Source of the DNA: Bacillota bacterium | GTDB taxonomy: Bacteria > Bacillota > Desulfotomaculia > Desulfotomaculales > Pelotomaculaceae | Assembly: GCA_029555205.1 (NCBI GenBank) | Contig: JAKPTB010000085.1 | Span: forward strand, 16,149 to 80,148 | Direction of reading: 5' to 3' | DNA length: 64,000 bases | Shown here: positions 62,437 to 64,000 of the stretch, piece by piece | How positions within the stretch are numbered: the first letter of the stretch is position 1 | How the letters are laid out: the number at the start of each line of letters is the position of its first letter | Made by a program: the position numbers and the translations under genes | The notes under the pieces: model-generated | Told to the model about the DNA's origin: nothing | Seen by the model: only the letters and a program-made list of their open reading frames with translations | Databases searched by the model: none

Positions 62437-62473
62437 CTATATCTTGTTGCTTTTTATTTTTACATAATTAAGA

Positions 62474-62505
62474 AAAACTTCGAACCGGAGGCCCGAAGTT
62501 TTTTT
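62474..62505 (+). terminator. Second hairpin terminator
   Basis: AAACTTCG pairs with CGAAGTTT, followed by more T residues. It backs up the previous terminator between the convergent genes. Confidence 0.75.
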
Positions 62506-62565
62506 CCCAAAATAAATTATTATCTATCAGGAAAACAGAAAGGTTTTATAAAACAGTAATCCCTT

Positions 62566-64000
62566 TCAAGTTTTAGCTCCAGCGATTTTGCTGATTTTAT
62601 CGATATAGAAATCCGTAAGGGACTCAGCAATTTCCATGGTGCTGCCCTCGCTGAACACCCGGCAGACCGGTTCATCGGGGTCGGGAAGCACCAGGGCCCA
62701 ACCGTCCCGGTGATAGACCTTGACCCCGTCCAGCAATTCCAGACGGCCTGCCGGAGGATCCTGAATCAAGCTCCTGATTACCCTGCCCTTGGACTCCCAG
62801 GGCACGGGTACCTCCCTCCTGTCCATGAAGAAGGAGGGGATTTCACCGGCCAGCGTGGAAAGGGGTGCCCGGTTCCTGGCCATATAGTCGAGCACCCTGG
62901 CCAGGGCGGAAAGCGCGTCAAAGTGCAGGAAAAACCGGGAGATACCGCTGACTCCCGCCAAACCAGGTTGATTATTAGGCTCCATCACTTTTTCCAGGAA
63001 ATCCTGCAGGGCGGTTTTGGTCCGCACGACCCTGCCCCGGTAACGTTCGGCCAGCGCCTCAATAGCCCTGGGCGCAGTGACCGGGACAACCACCGTCCCT
63101 CCCTGCCCTTTCAGGATAAGCAAGGCCAAGAGGGCTGTGAGCATTTCATCCTGAATGATTTGCCCCCTCTCGTCAATCATGATCAGGTGGTCGGCGTTGG
63201 GGTCAAGTAAAGCCCCGGCAGCGGCGCCGCTCTCCATCACCGCCCGGGCCAGGGAAGGCAGCATTTCCTGGCGGGAACGCCAGCTGCTGTAGCCAGGATG
63301 TTCTTCTGAACCATAGGCTTCCAGGGTAAAACCCAGTTCCCGGCAGAGGGAACGGACGAATTTTTCGAGATTTAACTGGTCGTAGCACAGCATCAGCTTA
63401 AACCGGGCTTCCCTCAACAGACCCGGGCTGAGGTCCCCGCAGATGGCAGAAATATACCTGTCTGCGACTCCGGACACATCAACCGGTTTCTTGATCCGGC
63501 CGGTTTCAGCCCGCAGAAAGTCTTCCCTGGCCAGGGCATTCTCAATTTTACGTTCCTGCCCCCTGGAGATGTTGCCACCCAGAGAGTTGCTAAAAACCAG
63601 AACAACCTTATCCGGAGTCAGGGGCGAGATTTTTACATGCACTCCTCCCTTGCAGTTCAGAACGCGTACACCGTAGCGGTGCACCGGTGTAATGCAGGCT
63701 CCCAGGTCCAACACCGCGGCCCCGGATGACTGCATGCCGCTGGCGACCGCTTCTTTAATCATTTGCGAAGCGCTATAGCTGTCACAGCTGACGGCAAGAC
63801 GCGCTTCCGGACCGTTGATAGAAGCGAAGGCAGCACCGGCCCTGGCAGCAAATTCCGGGGTTATTTCCACGTTAACCAGGCCGGAAATACCTTCAAAACC
63901 AAATACTTTCTTGGGTGAGCAGGTACCCCAGATCAGGCTCCGCTGCACAGTGACCCCTGTTTCCACCAGCTTGTTGGGCCACAGTTTAACATCGGGCTTG
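62566..64000 (-). CDS. Nucleotidyltransferase/phosphomutase fusion-type protein, 5' end beyond the window
   Basis: The frame is open to the window edge. The first visible residues, KPDVKLWPNKLVETGVTVQ, then SLIWG, belong to the hexapeptide-repeat end of a sugar-nucleotide transferase. The rest (about 450 residues) is a phosphoglucomutase/phosphomannomutase-like domain. The usual catalytic TASHNP loop is replaced by GGVHVKISPLTPDKV, so the active-site serine motif is missing, while LLDPNADHLIMIDERG keeps a metal-loop-like block. It may be a regulatory or degenerate mutase fused to a mannose- or glucose-1-phosphate transferase. Position next to GH57 suggests glucan or wall sugar metabolism. Confidence 0.8.
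   Translation of the reverse strand, partial: KPDVKLWPNKLVETGVTVQRSLIWGTCSPKKVFGFEGISGLVNVEITPEFAARAGAAFASINGPEARLAVSCDSYSASQMIKEAVASGMQSSGAAVLDLGACITPVHRYGVRVLNCKGGVHVKISPLTPDKVVLVFSNSLGGNISRGQERKIENALAREDFLRAETGRIKKPVDVSGVADRYISAICGDLSPGLLREARFKLMLCYDQLNLEKFVRSLCRELGFTLEAYGSEEHPGYSSWRSRQEMLPSLARAVMESGAAAGALLDPNADHLIMIDERGQIIQDEMLTALLALLILKGQGGTVVVPVTAPRAIEALAERYRGRVVRTKTALQDFLEKVMEPNNQPGLAGVSGISRFFLHFDALSALARVLDYMARNRAPLSTLAGEIPSFFMDRREVPVPWESKGRVIRSLIQDPPAGRLELLDGVKVYHRDGWALVLPDPDEPVCRVFSEGSTMEIAESLTDFYIDKISKIAGAKT

Overview
The window looks like chromosome from an anaerobic, spore-forming low-GC Gram-positive of the Peptococcaceae/Desulfotomaculaceae kind (Desulfotomaculum, Pelotomaculum and relatives). 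The signs are spore-coat-type small proteins, DUF421/DUF1657/DUF4363 genes, TRAP (MtrB), many GTG and TTG starts behind strong AGGAGG sites, a Mrp/MinD-ferredoxin/NifX-type cluster, GH57 glycogen enzymes and many [4Fe-4S] proteins. The taxonomic call is an inference from gene content; no rRNA is present.

Layout. 0.4-5.3 kb holds a branched-chain amino acid ABC transporter operon (livJHMGF, minus strand) in which both livJ and livH carry frameshifts. 5.4-15 kb holds housekeeping and redox genes: a DMT exporter, a QueG-like Fe-S protein, CoA-disulfide reductase with a rhodanese domain, a C_GCAxxG_C_C protein, DUF503, a HAD phosphatase, a metallophosphoesterase, hflX and a DUF362 ferredoxin. 15-18.3 kb is a heat-shock pair, hsp20 then clpB, behind a promoter with a CtsR-like operator. 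18.4-19.4 kb is an AT-rich gene that looks like a circularly permuted D,D-carboxypeptidase. 19.6-30.6 kb holds Ric, coat-type proteins, acsA, a LarA-like protein, a nitrilase, a 73-codon NifU-domain gene whose second CxxC cysteine codon is an in-frame UGA (candidate selenoprotein), and an ECF sigma/anti-sigma pair.

31-34.5 kb is an AT-rich, decayed accessory region. It starts at tRNA-Leu(CAA) with a broken tyrosine integrase against the tRNA 3' end, and holds a double-glycine leader-like peptide, a frameshifted lipoprotein amidohydrolase and a Phd/RelE toxin-antitoxin pair. 35.2-39.9 kb is a conserved anaerobe cluster: DUF134 regulator, Mrp ATPase, two MinD-ferredoxin ATPases, two NifX/NifB-type proteins and two Gly-rich DUF5320-type proteins. 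40.0-42.3 kb has two almost identical c-di-GMP-I riboswitches in tandem, each with its own terminator, in front of a small gene of unknown family. That gene is split by an IS481-family element, and the 7-bp target duplication lets the original reading frame be rebuilt exactly. An intact paralog lies at 44.8 kb.

42.5-47.9 kb holds DUF4363, DUF421, DUF1657, small unknown proteins, a macro-domain/SGNH-hydrolase fusion and DedA. 48-60 kb is core metabolism and replication on the minus strand: dnaE, a PgpA-like protein, mtrB, accD-accA, pfkA-pyk, ybaK, and nth-trmL (nth appears to start at ATT). The right end holds DUF4912, a GH57 branching enzyme, and a nucleotidyltransferase/phosphomutase-type protein that runs off the window.

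The observations most worth following are the candidate NifU-type selenoprotein with a SECIS-like hairpin, the permuted peptidase, and the c-di-GMP-controlled gene with its fresh IS insertion.
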